Assembly (NCBI RefSeq): GCF_027484365.1
Contig: NZ_JAIXTC010000018.1
Location: 144,286-208,285, forward strand
Direction of reading: 5' to 3'
DNA: 64,000 nt
From: Brevundimonas sp.
Lineage (GTDB): Bacteria; Pseudomonadota; Alphaproteobacteria; Caulobacterales; Caulobacteraceae
The notes beneath the pieces are model-generated. The model was not told the origin of the DNA, made no database searches, and saw only the letters and a list, made by a program, of their open reading frames with translations. Below are positions 25,871 to 34,540 of the stretch, in pieces. How positions within the stretch are numbered: position 1 is the first letter of the stretch; every line of letters begins with the position of its first letter. Made by a program: the position numbers and the translations under genes.

Positions 25871-27302
25871 ACTGTTCCCGATAGGTCTGGACGATGCGCT
25901 GGGCGACGATGTTGAGCAGCAGGGTGACGAGGAACAGGGTCAGTCCGAGGCCGAAGGCGGCGAGCGTCTTCGGGCTGTCGAACTCCTGATCGCCGGTCAG
26001 CAGGGTCACGATCTGGACGGTCACGGTGGTCACGGTGTCGAGCGGATTCAGGGTCAGGTTCGCGGCGAGGCCCGCGGCCATGGTCACGATCATGGTCTCG
26101 CCGATGGCCCGGGACATGGCGAGCAGCAAGGCGCCGGCAATGCCCGGCAGGGCGGCCGGCAGCAGCACCCGCTTCACCGTTTCGGACTTGGTCGCCCCCA
26201 TGGCGTAGGACCCGTCGCGCAGCGACTGGGGCACGGCGTTGATGATGTCGTCCGACAGGGACGAGACGAACGGGATCAACATGATTCCCATGACCGCGCC
26301 GGCGACCAGAGCCATCTGGTTTTGCACCAGCATCAGATACTGCCCAATCCCGTCCAGCGGTCCGCCGACGAGAAGCGCGCCGATGCCGTTGAAGAACTCC
26401 CGGAACGCCGGCCCCACCGTCAGTGCGGCGAAGAAACCGTAGACCACGGTCGGCACCCCGGCGAGGATCTCCAGCACCGGCTTGACCACGCCCCGCGACA
26501 GGGCGCTGGCGTACTCCGAAAGATAGATGGCCGAGAACAGCCCGACCGGCGCCGCCACGACCATGGCGATGATCATGATCAGGAAGGTGCCGGCAAACAG
26601 CGGCACGGCCCCGAAGGCGCCGGACGAACCGACCTGATCGGCGCGGATCGCAATCTGCGGACTCCATTGGGTTCCGAACAGGAACTCGGTGACGGGCACG
26701 GCCTGGAAGAAGCGAAGACTGTCCCAAAGCAGGGAAAACACGATGCCGATGGTCGTCAGGATGGCCACGGCGGAACATGCGAACAGGAGGCCGCCGATCC
26801 AGCCCTCGACCCGATTGCGGGCACGAAGGGTCGGCCGGATTTGCGTCCAGGCGAACAGGCCACCCATCACCGCCGCCAGGATCGCAGCAATGACCCCGCC
26901 CCAGGTCAGGGTCTGATGTACGCGCGCCGAACGCGCCGCCTCCGTCGTCAGGGCTTCAGCCAGTTCGCCCGACCAGACCTGGAAGGCGCGCTGGCCTTCT
27001 CCGGTCAGCCGCGCGTCATTGAAGAAGGCCTCGCGACGGAACTGTTCAAGTTCCTGAACGACGGGCGGCGCGTCGGCCGCCAGCAGGTGGTGGGCGATCG
27101 GAGCGGAGAAGACGCCCGCGAGGATCGTCACGACCAGGGCCGGGACGGCGACCCAGATCATGGCGTAATAGCCGTGCTGTTCCGGGCGCGAATGCGGGTG
27201 CTGACCAGGAAGGGCCGCGGCGCGACGTTGAGCCCGGCCGCGCCCGGCCAGATAGGCGAGCACGGCGAACACCGCCAAGAGAGGAATAACAAGCCAGATC
27301 AT
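25863..27302 (-). CDS. pstC: Phosphate ABC transporter permease PstC
   Basis: A 479-residue inner-membrane permease, longer than E. coli PstC because of two extra N-terminal TM helices and a periplasmic segment (residues 1-200). The core has AVPVTEFLFGTQWSPQ, the EAA loop SYAMGATKSETVKRVLLPAALPG and SRAIGETMIVTMAAG. It heads the pstCAB-phoU-phoB run. A Pho-box-like site lies 92 bp upstream of its start, separating it from phoR. Confidence 0.94.
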   Translation of the reverse strand: MIWLVIPLLAVFAVLAYLAGRGRAQRRAAALPGQHPHSRPEQHGYYAMIWVAVPALVVTILAGVFSAPIAHHLLAADAPPVVQELEQFRREAFFNDARLTGEGQRAFQVWSGELAEALTTEAARSARVHQTLTWGGVIAAILAAVMGGLFAWTQIRPTLRARNRVEGWIGGLLFACSAVAILTTIGIVFSLLWDSLRFFQAVPVTEFLFGTQWSPQIAIRADQVGSSGAFGAVPLFAGTFLIMIIAMVVAAPVGLFSAIYLSEYASALSRGVVKPVLEILAGVPTVVYGFFAALTVGPAFREFFNGIGALLVGGPLDGIGQYLMLVQNQMALVAGAVMGIMLIPFVSSLSDDIINAVPQSLRDGSYAMGATKSETVKRVLLPAALPGIAGALLLAMSRAIGETMIVTMAAGLAANLTLNPLDTVTTVTVQIVTLLTGDQEFDSPKTLAAFGLGLTLFLVTLLLNIVAQRIVQTYREQYD

Positions 27303-27393
27303 CAGGCCCCGGAGCGCACGCGCGAGAATCAGAGCGTGCTCGGAAATCCGGCCCGTCTCGGCGCGGAACCTGCCCTTGGATGGTCAGCGGATT

Positions 27394-27411
27394 AAGACGG
27401 CTGGATGACAG
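27394..27411 (-). promoter_or_regulatory. Putative Pho box upstream of pstC
   Basis: On the minus strand CTGTCAT, CCAG, CCGTCTT: two 7-bp direct repeats with a 4-bp spacer, as in the CTGTCAT Pho-box consensus. The first repeat is perfect and the second matches 5 of 7. It lies between phoR and pstC, pointing to PhoB control of pstCAB. Confidence 0.65.
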
Positions 27412-27448
27412 TTCTGCAACGTCGTAAACGACCGACGTTTTTCAACGG

Positions 27449-28849
27449 TCAAGCTGGCTCGGATACGCCCGACGACGCTGTGGCGATCGGGAAATAGACG
27501 CTGAACAGCGACCCGTCGCCAGGCGCGCTTTCGACGGTCATTCCGCCCCGGTGTCGATTGACGATGTGTTTGACGATCGCGAGCCCCAGGCCCGTTCCCG
27601 GCCGCTCCCCGCTCTTCTGGCCCTCGACGCGATAGAAGCGCTCGGTCAGGCGCGGCAAATGCTCGCGCGCCATGCCGGGACCGTAGTCGCGTACCGTCAC
27701 GAGGACGTAGCGCGCACCGGCCTCACGGTCGGGGGTCAGCAGCGACAGCCGCGTCGCGCCCGGCACCCGCGCACCGGCCGCCGACTCGACGTCCAGCCCA
27801 TGCCGAACCGTCAGGTCGACCGTGCCGCCCACCGGGGAGTATTTGATCGCATTGTCCGTCAGATTCTGGATGACCTGAACAATCTCGTCCCGATCGCCTA
27901 TGATTCGCGCGTCGCCGGGCTGGACGTCCAGCAATACGGTGACACCCCGTTCCTGGGACAGGACACTGATCGCGTCGACGACGTCGGACGCCGCGCGTGG
28001 CAGATCCACCTTCCCCGAGGGCGGGATATGCTCGTTCAGCTCGATCCGGCTCAGCGACAGGAGATCCGCGACCAGCCGTCCCATCCGGTCCGCCTGGGCC
28101 GCCATGATGTCGAGAAACTTGTCCCTTGCCTTGGGATCGTCCCGGGCATGTCCCTTCAATGTCTCGATGAAACCGGTCAGCGAGGCCAGGGGCGTGCGCA
28201 ACTCATGGCTGGCGTTGGCCAGAAAGTCGACGCGCATCAGCTCCATGCGTCGCACATCCGTCTCGTCGCGCAGACCGAGCAGGGCCATGGTGGTGCTGTC
28301 CGGCGAGGGCAGCGGTCGCACCCAGGCCTTCCAGTGCCGGGTCCGGGCCCCCGCAGCATTGAAGTCCGTCGTCCGGCTGACCCCGCCGTAAAGAGCCTCG
28401 TCCACGGCTTCGAGCACATTCGGATCTCGGACCGCCGAGACCAGCAGCGCCCCCTCCCGCTGAATGCGCAGCAGATCGCGAGCCGCTCGGTTGGCCAGGA
28501 CGATCCGCCGGCCGGCGATGTCATCAGCCTCCCCGCCGCTGACGATCATGACCGGGTCGTCCAGCGCCTCGAACACGCTGTCGAGCAGACCCGCATCCTC
28601 GGGCGCCGACAGGCTGACGCCCGGAACGACAGCCGAAGCCTCATCCGCGACCTTGCGTGGGGCTCTCAGCCCCATCAGCGTCATGAAGCCGGTGACCGCT
28701 GCCCCGGCGATCAGCCAGGGCGCCGCATCGGGTCGCGCCGACGCCAGGGCCAGCATGATGATCACTGCAACACTGCCCGTAGCGCCGTTGGTCCAGAGTC
28801 TGGAGGTGGCGAGCGGGGCGACGGGGGACGGCGACTCGTCGAACGGCAT
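27449..28849 (-). CDS. phoR: Phosphate regulon sensor histidine kinase PhoR
   Basis: A 466-residue membrane kinase. Two hydrophobic helices lie near residues 22-60 (TGSVAVIIMLALASA, LIAGAAVTGFMTLMGL), then a PAS-like domain, then the phosphoacceptor LANASHELRTPLASL, N box NLTDNAIKYSP, G boxes DYGPGMA and GTGLGLAIVKHI. Lack of a large periplasmic domain is normal for PhoR. It partners with PhoB, encoded at the end of the same gene run. Confidence 0.93.
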   Translation of the reverse strand: MPFDESPSPVAPLATSRLWTNGATGSVAVIIMLALASARPDAAPWLIAGAAVTGFMTLMGLRAPRKVADEASAVVPGVSLSAPEDAGLLDSVFEALDDPVMIVSGGEADDIAGRRIVLANRAARDLLRIQREGALLVSAVRDPNVLEAVDEALYGGVSRTTDFNAAGARTRHWKAWVRPLPSPDSTTMALLGLRDETDVRRMELMRVDFLANASHELRTPLASLTGFIETLKGHARDDPKARDKFLDIMAAQADRMGRLVADLLSLSRIELNEHIPPSGKVDLPRAASDVVDAISVLSQERGVTVLLDVQPGDARIIGDRDEIVQVIQNLTDNAIKYSPVGGTVDLTVRHGLDVESAAGARVPGATRLSLLTPDREAGARYVLVTVRDYGPGMAREHLPRLTERFYRVEGQKSGERPGTGLGLAIVKHIVNRHRGGMTVESAPGDGSLFSVYFPIATASSGVSEPA

Positions 28850-28982
28850 GGTGTCGTCGCGCCTCCTTGCCGACGTCCGGCCCTCCTGACGTCTCCCTGT
28901 TTCCTAGAACGAGCAGCCCCGGAAAGGCGAGTGGATTCGAGGATCGGCCGACCGTCACGGCCATAGGCCTGTTTTTTTACCT

Positions 28983-31316
28983 GTGGCCGCCAAAGTGATC
29001 GCCAATGTCAGAGAAGTCGCGCCCTTGAACTGGTTCCTGAACTACCTGGTGGTGCAGCACGACGGACGGCTTACGCTGCTGGCGGCGGCCGTCTGCGTGG
29101 TCGGTCTGGCGACGAGCATTACCCTGATCGGCATGGCGCGCCACAGTACCGAGCGCATGCGTATGGTCTATGGCGCGGCCGCCGGGGTGGTCGGCGGCCT
29201 GGCCGTCTGGGCTACACATTTCCTGGCCATGCTCGGTTTCCGGTCCGAAACCATGATCCGCTATGCAGCCGCCGAGACCCTGCTTTCGCTAGGCATCGTC
29301 ATAGTGGGCATGGTCCTGGGCGTCGCCGTCGCCCTGAACGGAAGTTCGCGGCTGACGAGGGGGCTGGTCGCGGCGCTGGCGTCTTGCAGCGTCATCGCGA
29401 TGCATTTCGTCGGCATGTCAGCGATGCGGATCGAGGGCGGTGTTCTGACCTGGAATATCGGTATCGCGGCCGTGGCGATCGGCGTGAGCGTCCTCCTCGC
29501 GCTCTGCACTGCGCTATGGGTCAAGCGCGATGGCTGGTGGCGCATTCCGGCGAACACCACGTTCGCGGTTCTCAGCGTCGGCGTCCTGCATTTCGGCGGC
29601 ATGGCGGCGGTAACGGTCGTACCGGATTCGAGATCAGTTCTGTCGGCCGGAATGTTGCCGGAGTCGGGCTTGCTGCTGTGGGTTGTCAGCGGCGCGACCC
29701 TGGTGGTCATCGTCGCCGCAATCGTCACAAGCCTGGGTCTGTGGGGACGTTCGACCGCTCTCAATCATCTGCGCGAAGCCATCGACACCATGCCTGACGG
29801 CCTCGGCTTCTACGACGCTGACGACCGGCTGTTGATCTGGAACGCCCGCTATGCCGAGGTGAACTCGGACCTCGCCGCGGCCCTCGCCGTAGGCGTCCGC
29901 TTCCGGGATATGCTCCAGTTGGGGGTCGATCAGGGCCTGTACGAAGAAGCCATCGGCCGGGAAGAGGAATGGATGGAGGAACGGCTCGCCGCCCGCAGCC
30001 GCCTGTCCAACACCAAGGAGCAGCAGATCGCCGGCGACCGCTGGCTGCGCATCCAGGACCGTCGCACCTCAAACGGCGGAATCGTTACGGTTGTCAATGA
30101 CATCACCGATCTGAAGCGCGACGCGAAATCCCTGGCCGAGGCACGGGATGCGGCCGAGGCGGCGAACCGGGCCAAGTCCGAGTTCCTGGCCAATATGAGC
30201 CATGAAATCCGGACGCCGCTGAACGGAGTCATCGGGCTGACCCAGGCCCTGGCCCGCACCGATCTCAACGCCGGCCAGCGCGAGATGCTGGACCTGATCC
30301 AGTCGTCGGGTCACACGCTCCAGACCCTGCTCAGCGACATCCTCGACCTGGCCCGCGTCGAGTCAGGCCGTCTGGAAATCGCCGACGAAGTCTTCGACCT
30401 GAATCGCGCCGTCAACGACGCGGCGCAGCTCTATCGGGAACCGGCGTCGGACAAGGGGCTGCAGTTCTTCGTCGAGATCGAGCCGGAGGCCGCTGTCTGG
30501 GTGCGCGGCGACGTCGTCCGCCTGAAACAGATCCTGACCAACCTGGTGTCCAATGCGGTCAAGTTCACCACCACCGGCTTCGTCAGCCTGACCGCCTGCG
30601 TGGGCAAGGACCGGGTCGGCGCCCCCATCATGCGCTTCACGGTCGAGGATACGGGCGTCGGGTTCGACGCCGCCGCCAAGGCGCGGCTGTTCACCCGGTT
30701 CGAACAGGCTGACGGCACCATCACCCGGCGCTTCGGCGGCACGGGGCTCGGGCTCGCCATCTGCCGTCAGCTGGCGGATATGATGGGCGGCGAACTGGAC
30801 TGCGAGAGCGAGCCCGGCGGCGGCTCGGCCTTCATCCTGACCCTGCCCCTGATCGTGGGCGAAGCCCCGGCAGCGGTCGTCACCCCGGCGGCCGGAACCA
30901 AGGACGCTTCCGCCCGGCGATTGCGCGTCCTCGTCGCCGACGACCATCCGACCAACCGAAAGGTCGTCGAGCTGATCCTGGCGCAGACGCCGGTCGATCT
31001 GGTCCAGGCCGAAAACGGCGCCGAGGCCCTGGACGCCTGCCGCGCCCAGCCCTTCGACGTGGTGTTGATGGACATGCAGATGCCCGTCATGGACGGCCTG
31101 ACCGCCGTGCGCGAAATCCGTCTGCACGAACTGGCCATGGGCCGGGACCGCGCGCCGATCGTCATGTTGACGGCCAACGCCCTGCCCGACCATGTCGCGG
31201 CCGCCAAGGCGGCCGGCGCCGACCGCCACCTGGCCAAGCCGTTCGACGCCGCGGAACTGCTCGCGCTGATGGCCGAGCTCGGCGGTGAGAACCGGCAAAG
31301 CGCGGCGGCGGCGTGA
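28983..31316 (+). CDS. MHYT-PAS hybrid histidine kinase with receiver domain
   Basis: A 777-residue membrane sensor. The N-terminal 230 residues form a seven-TM MHYT domain, recognised by repeated metal-ligand-like motifs WATHFLAM, AMHFVGM and LHFGGMA; such domains are proposed to sense gases or redox through copper. A PAS domain follows (GLGFYDADDRLLIWNARY), then the kinase core with MSHEIRTPLNGVIG, LVSNAVKFT and GTGLGLAICRQLAD, and a C-terminal receiver with the phospho-acceptor in VVLMDMQMPVMDG. The hybrid form suggests a phosphorelay, but no Hpt is nearby. The start is a GTG at 28983 without a clear Shine-Dalgarno. Signal and output are unknown. Confidence 0.88.
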   Translation: MAAKVIANVREVAPLNWFLNYLVVQHDGRLTLLAAAVCVVGLATSITLIGMARHSTERMRMVYGAAAGVVGGLAVWATHFLAMLGFRSETMIRYAAAETLLSLGIVIVGMVLGVAVALNGSSRLTRGLVAALASCSVIAMHFVGMSAMRIEGGVLTWNIGIAAVAIGVSVLLALCTALWVKRDGWWRIPANTTFAVLSVGVLHFGGMAAVTVVPDSRSVLSAGMLPESGLLLWVVSGATLVVIVAAIVTSLGLWGRSTALNHLREAIDTMPDGLGFYDADDRLLIWNARYAEVNSDLAAALAVGVRFRDMLQLGVDQGLYEEAIGREEEWMEERLAARSRLSNTKEQQIAGDRWLRIQDRRTSNGGIVTVVNDITDLKRDAKSLAEARDAAEAANRAKSEFLANMSHEIRTPLNGVIGLTQALARTDLNAGQREMLDLIQSSGHTLQTLLSDILDLARVESGRLEIADEVFDLNRAVNDAAQLYREPASDKGLQFFVEIEPEAAVWVRGDVVRLKQILTNLVSNAVKFTTTGFVSLTACVGKDRVGAPIMRFTVEDTGVGFDAAAKARLFTRFEQADGTITRRFGGTGLGLAICRQLADMMGGELDCESEPGGGSAFILTLPLIVGEAPAAVVTPAAGTKDASARRLRVLVADDHPTNRKVVELILAQTPVDLVQAENGAEALDACRAQPFDVVLMDMQMPVMDGLTAVREIRLHELAMGRDRAPIVMLTANALPDHVAAAKAAGADRHLAKPFDAAELLALMAELGGENRQSAAAA

Positions 31317-31376
31317 ACGGCAAAAACTCGGCGACGTGAACCGCCGAGACCGCCAATTCGAGCCGTCTCGAACGGC

Positions 31377-31411
31377 AAAGGCCGCCGACACTGCGAAGCG
31401 TCGGCGGCCTG
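31377..31411 (-). terminator. Terminator of the aceA unit
   Basis: AGGCCGCCGAC / GTCGGCGGCCT forms an 11-bp perfect stem; read on the minus strand it is followed by TTT. It lies 7 bp beyond the stop codon of the small gene after aceA and faces the end of the MHYT kinase gene. Confidence 0.75.
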
Positions 31412-31417
31412 GTCCTT

Positions 31418-31636
31418 CTACTCGTAGCCGTGGGCGGCTTCGTTGATGACCTGTGACGGCATCTGGCTGAAGTCGACCGCGGTCGGGGCCGAGGCGACCG
31501 CCAGCTTGGTCTGGTAGGTCTTGATCACATGCTCCAGACGGCGGCGGACTTCACGTTCGGCCTCGGTTCCCGCATCCAGCGCCAGGGGCGCCAGGCAGAA
31601 GTCGATGATGGCCTGGGGGCGGCTCAGCGGTTCCAT
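31418..31636 (-). CDS. Small conserved-looking protein in the aceA unit
   Basis: 72 residues, not recognised. It has a helical, charged core (TEAEREVRRRLEHVIKTYQTK) and a C-terminus with VDFSQMPSQVINEAAHGYE. No signal peptide, TM helix or metal motif is seen. The start at 31636 has GAGGAGAG upstream and lies 20 bp after the aceA stop; a terminator follows, so aceA and this gene very likely share one transcript. The 230-residue ORF in the track is out-of-context read-through of aceA. A role linked to isocitrate lyase is possible from context only. Confidence 0.7.
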   Translation of the reverse strand: MEPLSRPQAIIDFCLAPLALDAGTEAEREVRRRLEHVIKTYQTKLAVASAPTAVDFSQMPSQVINEAAHGYE

Positions 31637-31656
31637 AAGCGTCTCTCCTCGATGGG

Positions 31657-32937
31657 TTATTCGGCCGCGACGAACTGCGCGGTCTCGGTGGATTCCTTCA
31701 TGGCGGTCGTGGAGGACTGCCCGTTGGAAATGACGGTGGCGACCTGGTCGAAGTAGCCGGTGCCGACTTCCCGCTGGTGACGCGTGGCGGTGTAGCCGAT
31801 GGCCTCGTTGGCGAACTCGCGCTGCTGGAGCTCTGAATAGGCGGCCATCCCGCGGTCGCGGTAACCGTCCGCCAGCTCGAACATCGAGTTGTTCAGGCTG
31901 TGGAAGCCGGCCAGGGTCACGAACTGGAACTTGTAGCCCATGGCCCCCAGCTCGCGCTGGAATTTGGCGATGGTGGCGTCGTCCAGTTTGGCCTTCCAGT
32001 TGAAGGAGGGCGAGCAGTTGTAGGCCATCAGCTTGCCGGGGTGGGCCTTCTGGATCGCCTCGGCGAACTTCTTCGCGTCGTCCAGATCGGGATGCGAGGT
32101 CTCCCACCACAGCAGGTCGGCGATGTTGGCGTAGCTGAGGCCGCGGGCGATGCAGTGATCCAGGCCCGTGCCTTCCTTCAGGCGGAAGAAGCCTTCCGGC
32201 GTGCGGTTCTCGCGGTCGATGAAGGGCTGGTCACGCTCGTCGATGTCGGACGTGATCAACTGGGCGCTCTCGGCGTCGGTGCGGGCGACGGTGATCGTCG
32301 GCGTGCCCATGACGTCGGCGGCCAGGCGGGCGGCGACCAGATTGCGTTCGTGCGCCTGGGTCGGGATCAGCACCTTGCCGCCGAGGTGGCCGCACTTCTT
32401 CTCAGAGGCCAGCTGGTCCTCGAAGTGGACGCCTGCGGCGCCCGCCTCGATGAAGGCCTTCATGATCTCGAAGCTGTTCAGCGGCCCGCCGAAGCCGGCC
32501 TCGGCGTCGGCGACGATCGGCACATACCAGTCGCGCTTGGCGCCGCCCTCGGCATGCTCGATCTGGTCGGCGCGCTGCAGGGTGCGGTTGATGCGGCGGC
32601 ACAGTTCCGGCGCCGCATTGGCGGGGTACAGCGACTGGTCCGGGTACATGGCACCGGCGGTGTTGGCGTCCGCCGCGACCTGCCAGCCCGACAGGTAGAT
32701 GGCCTTCAGCCCGGCGCGGACCATCTGCATGGCCTGGTTGCCGGTCACCGCGCCCAGGGCATTGATGAAGGGTTCGGTGTGCAGCAGCTCCCACAGGCGG
32801 TTGGCGCCGCGCTCGGCCAGGGTGTGGGTGATCGGCACGGAACCGCGCAGCTTGAGGACGTCTTCCGGCGTGTACGGACGCTCGATGCCGTCGAAGCGGC
32901 CTTTGGGCGAAGGGACGAGATCGGCGAAGGTGGTCAT
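31657..32937 (-). CDS. aceA: Isocitrate lyase
   Basis: A 426-residue cytoplasmic enzyme splitting isocitrate into succinate and glyoxylate in the glyoxylate shunt, needed for growth on acetate or fatty acids. Active-site motifs [11 protein letters not shown] (catalytic Cys), [25 protein letters not shown] and NCSPSFNWK are complete, and the length is normal for the shorter bacterial class. It is divergent from an XRE-family acyl-CoA-type regulator with repeated operators in the gap. Malate synthase is not in this window. Confidence 0.97.
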   Translation of the reverse strand: MTTFADLVPSPKGRFDGIERPYTPEDVLKLRGSVPITHTLAERGANRLWELLHTEPFINALGAVTGNQAMQMVRAGLKAIYLSGWQVAADANTAGAMYPDQSLYPANAAPELCRRINRTLQRADQIEHAEGGAKRDWYVPIVADAEAGFGGPLNSFEIMKAFIEAGAAGVHFEDQLASEKKCGHLGGKVLIPTQAHERNLVAARLAADVMGTPTITVARTDAESAQLITSDIDERDQPFIDRENRTPEGFFRLKEGTGLDHCIARGLSYANIADLLWWETSHPDLDDAKKFAEAIQKAHPGKLMAYNCSPSFNWKAKLDDATIAKFQRELGAMGYKFQFVTLAGFHSLNNSMFELADGYRDRGMAAYSELQQREFANEAIGYTATRHQREVGTGYFDQVATVISNGQSSTTAMKESTETAQFVAAE

Positions 32938-33030
32938 GGCGCTCTGCTCAGGATCTGCCGGGGCGAACGTCGCCCCGGTTCGGTCAGGACAGAGAACACG
33001 CCGCTGTCATTTCTGATACAGCACAGGGCA

Positions 33031-33086
33031 GGCATATCGTGTCATGTTGTCATATCGTGACTCTTGCATTTGGGTCACGTTGTGAC
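33031..33086. promoter_or_regulatory. Three related 13-bp dyads between aceA and its regulator
   Basis: GTCACGTTGTGAC (33074-33086) is a perfect 5-3-5 inverted repeat. GTCATATCGTGAC (33049-33061) differs at one arm position, and GGCATATCGTGTC (33031-33043) is a weaker copy. The nearest site ends 11 bp before the regulator ATG. The arrangement suggests cooperative binding by the adjacent XRE regulator with autoregulation; the binding protein is inferred. Confidence 0.65.
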
Positions 33087-33097
33087 ATTCTGCGCCC

Positions 33098-34540
33098 ATG
33101 GACGCCTCGACCGATCGCAAACTGTTCCTCGGCGCCCGGCTCAAACGGCTGCGACGCGACCGGGGACTGACCCAGACGGCCATGGCCGGAGACCTCGGCG
33201 TCTCGCCCAGCTACCTGAACCACATCGAGCGCAACCAGCGGCCCGTCTCGGCCCAGCTCCTGCTGCGGCTGGCACAGACCTATGACGTCGACCTGCGTCA
33301 GCTGGGCCAGTCGGGCACGGCCGGTGAGGCGGAACTGTCGGAGATCCTGTCCGACCCCCTGTTCCAGGGGCTGGACGTCCCGCGCCACGAACTTTTGCAG
33401 CTGGCCGACGAGGCGCCGGGCGCCGCCGAGGCCCTGCTTCGCCTCTATCGCGCCTTCGCGGAGCAGCGCGACCGGTCCCGCGCCGCCCTGATCGACGGCG
33501 GCGAGACGGGGAGCGGTCCCTCCCCCGCCGACTGGGTCCGCGACCATATCCAGTCCCGCGCCAACCATTTCCCGGAGCTGGACGCCCTCGGCGAGGCCCT
33601 GCATGCCGCCCTCGACCCCAACCAGACCGGCGACGGCTTCGAGGCCCTGGCCCGCGCCCGCCTTCAGGCCCGCCACAACCTGTCGGTCCGGGTCATGCCG
33701 GCCGAGGTCATGGTCGAATGGACCCGCCGTTTCGACCCGCATCGCCGACGCCTGCTGCTGTCCGAAACGCTGGACCCGTCATCGCGCGGCTTCGCTATCG
33801 CCTACCAGCTGGCTCTGTCCGAGCACGAGGCCGAGCTGACGGCGCTCGCCGACATCGCCCGCCCTCAGGACGAGACGACGCGCGCCCTGCTCAAGGTGTC
33901 CCTGACCAACACCCTCGCCGCCGCCATCCTCATGCCCTACGCCGCCTTCCAGCGGACGGCAGAGCAGACCGGCTATGACATCGCCCGGCTCCAGACGCGG
34001 TTTTCCGTCTCGTTCGAACAGGTCGCCCACCGCCTGACGACCCTGTCGCGCCCGACGGCGCGCGGCGTGCCCTTCTTCCTGATGCGGGTGGATCAGGCGG
34101 GCAATGTGTCGAAACGCTATGCCTCGGGCGCCTTCCCCTTCGCCCGCTTCGGCGGCGCATGCCCCCGCTGGCGGCTGCACTCGGCCTTCCGTACGCCCGG
34201 GCGGATCGTCACCCAGATCATCGAGACGCCCTCCCAGAACAACGAGCCCGGCCGGCGCTGGTTCACCCTGGCCCGCACCGTCGATCGCCAGGGACACGAC
34301 GGCTACGGCGAGCCCCACGACCTCGCCATCGGTCTGGGCTGCGAGCTCAAGGACGCCCATCGGCTGGTCTATGGGCGCGGTCTCGATCTGACCGCGCCCG
34401 AGGTCACCCCGATCGGCCCGGCCTGCCGCCTGTGCCACCGCCACCCCTGCGCCGAACGCGCCGCCCCGCCGGTGGACCGGCCGCTGCGCGTCGACGACTG
34501 GTCGAAGTCGGTAAGCCCCTATCCGTTCGCGACGACCTAG
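33098..34540 (+). CDS. XRE-family short-chain fatty acyl regulator (RamB/ScfR-like)
   Basis: A 480-residue regulator. The N-terminal HTH is LTQTAMAGDLGVSPSYLNHIE; the middle resembles an IrrE/ImmA (DUF955) fold but has SEHEAEL rather than HExxH, so peptidase activity is unlikely; the C-terminal part (DUF2083-type) ends in CRLCHRHPCAER, a cysteine cluster that may bind metal. Proteins of this design (RamB in actinobacteria, relatives in alphaproteobacteria) control acetate and glyoxylate genes. It is divergent from aceA with dyad sites between them, which fits control of aceA and of itself. Whether it activates or represses cannot be told. Confidence 0.87.
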   Translation: MDASTDRKLFLGARLKRLRRDRGLTQTAMAGDLGVSPSYLNHIERNQRPVSAQLLLRLAQTYDVDLRQLGQSGTAGEAELSEILSDPLFQGLDVPRHELLQLADEAPGAAEALLRLYRAFAEQRDRSRAALIDGGETGSGPSPADWVRDHIQSRANHFPELDALGEALHAALDPNQTGDGFEALARARLQARHNLSVRVMPAEVMVEWTRRFDPHRRRLLLSETLDPSSRGFAIAYQLALSEHEAELTALADIARPQDETTRALLKVSLTNTLAAAILMPYAAFQRTAEQTGYDIARLQTRFSVSFEQVAHRLTTLSRPTARGVPFFLMRVDQAGNVSKRYASGAFPFARFGGACPRWRLHSAFRTPGRIVTQIIETPSQNNEPGRRWFTLARTVDRQGHDGYGEPHDLAIGLGCELKDAHRLVYGRGLDLTAPEVTPIGPACRLCHRHPCAERAAPPVDRPLRVDDWSKSVSPYPFATT

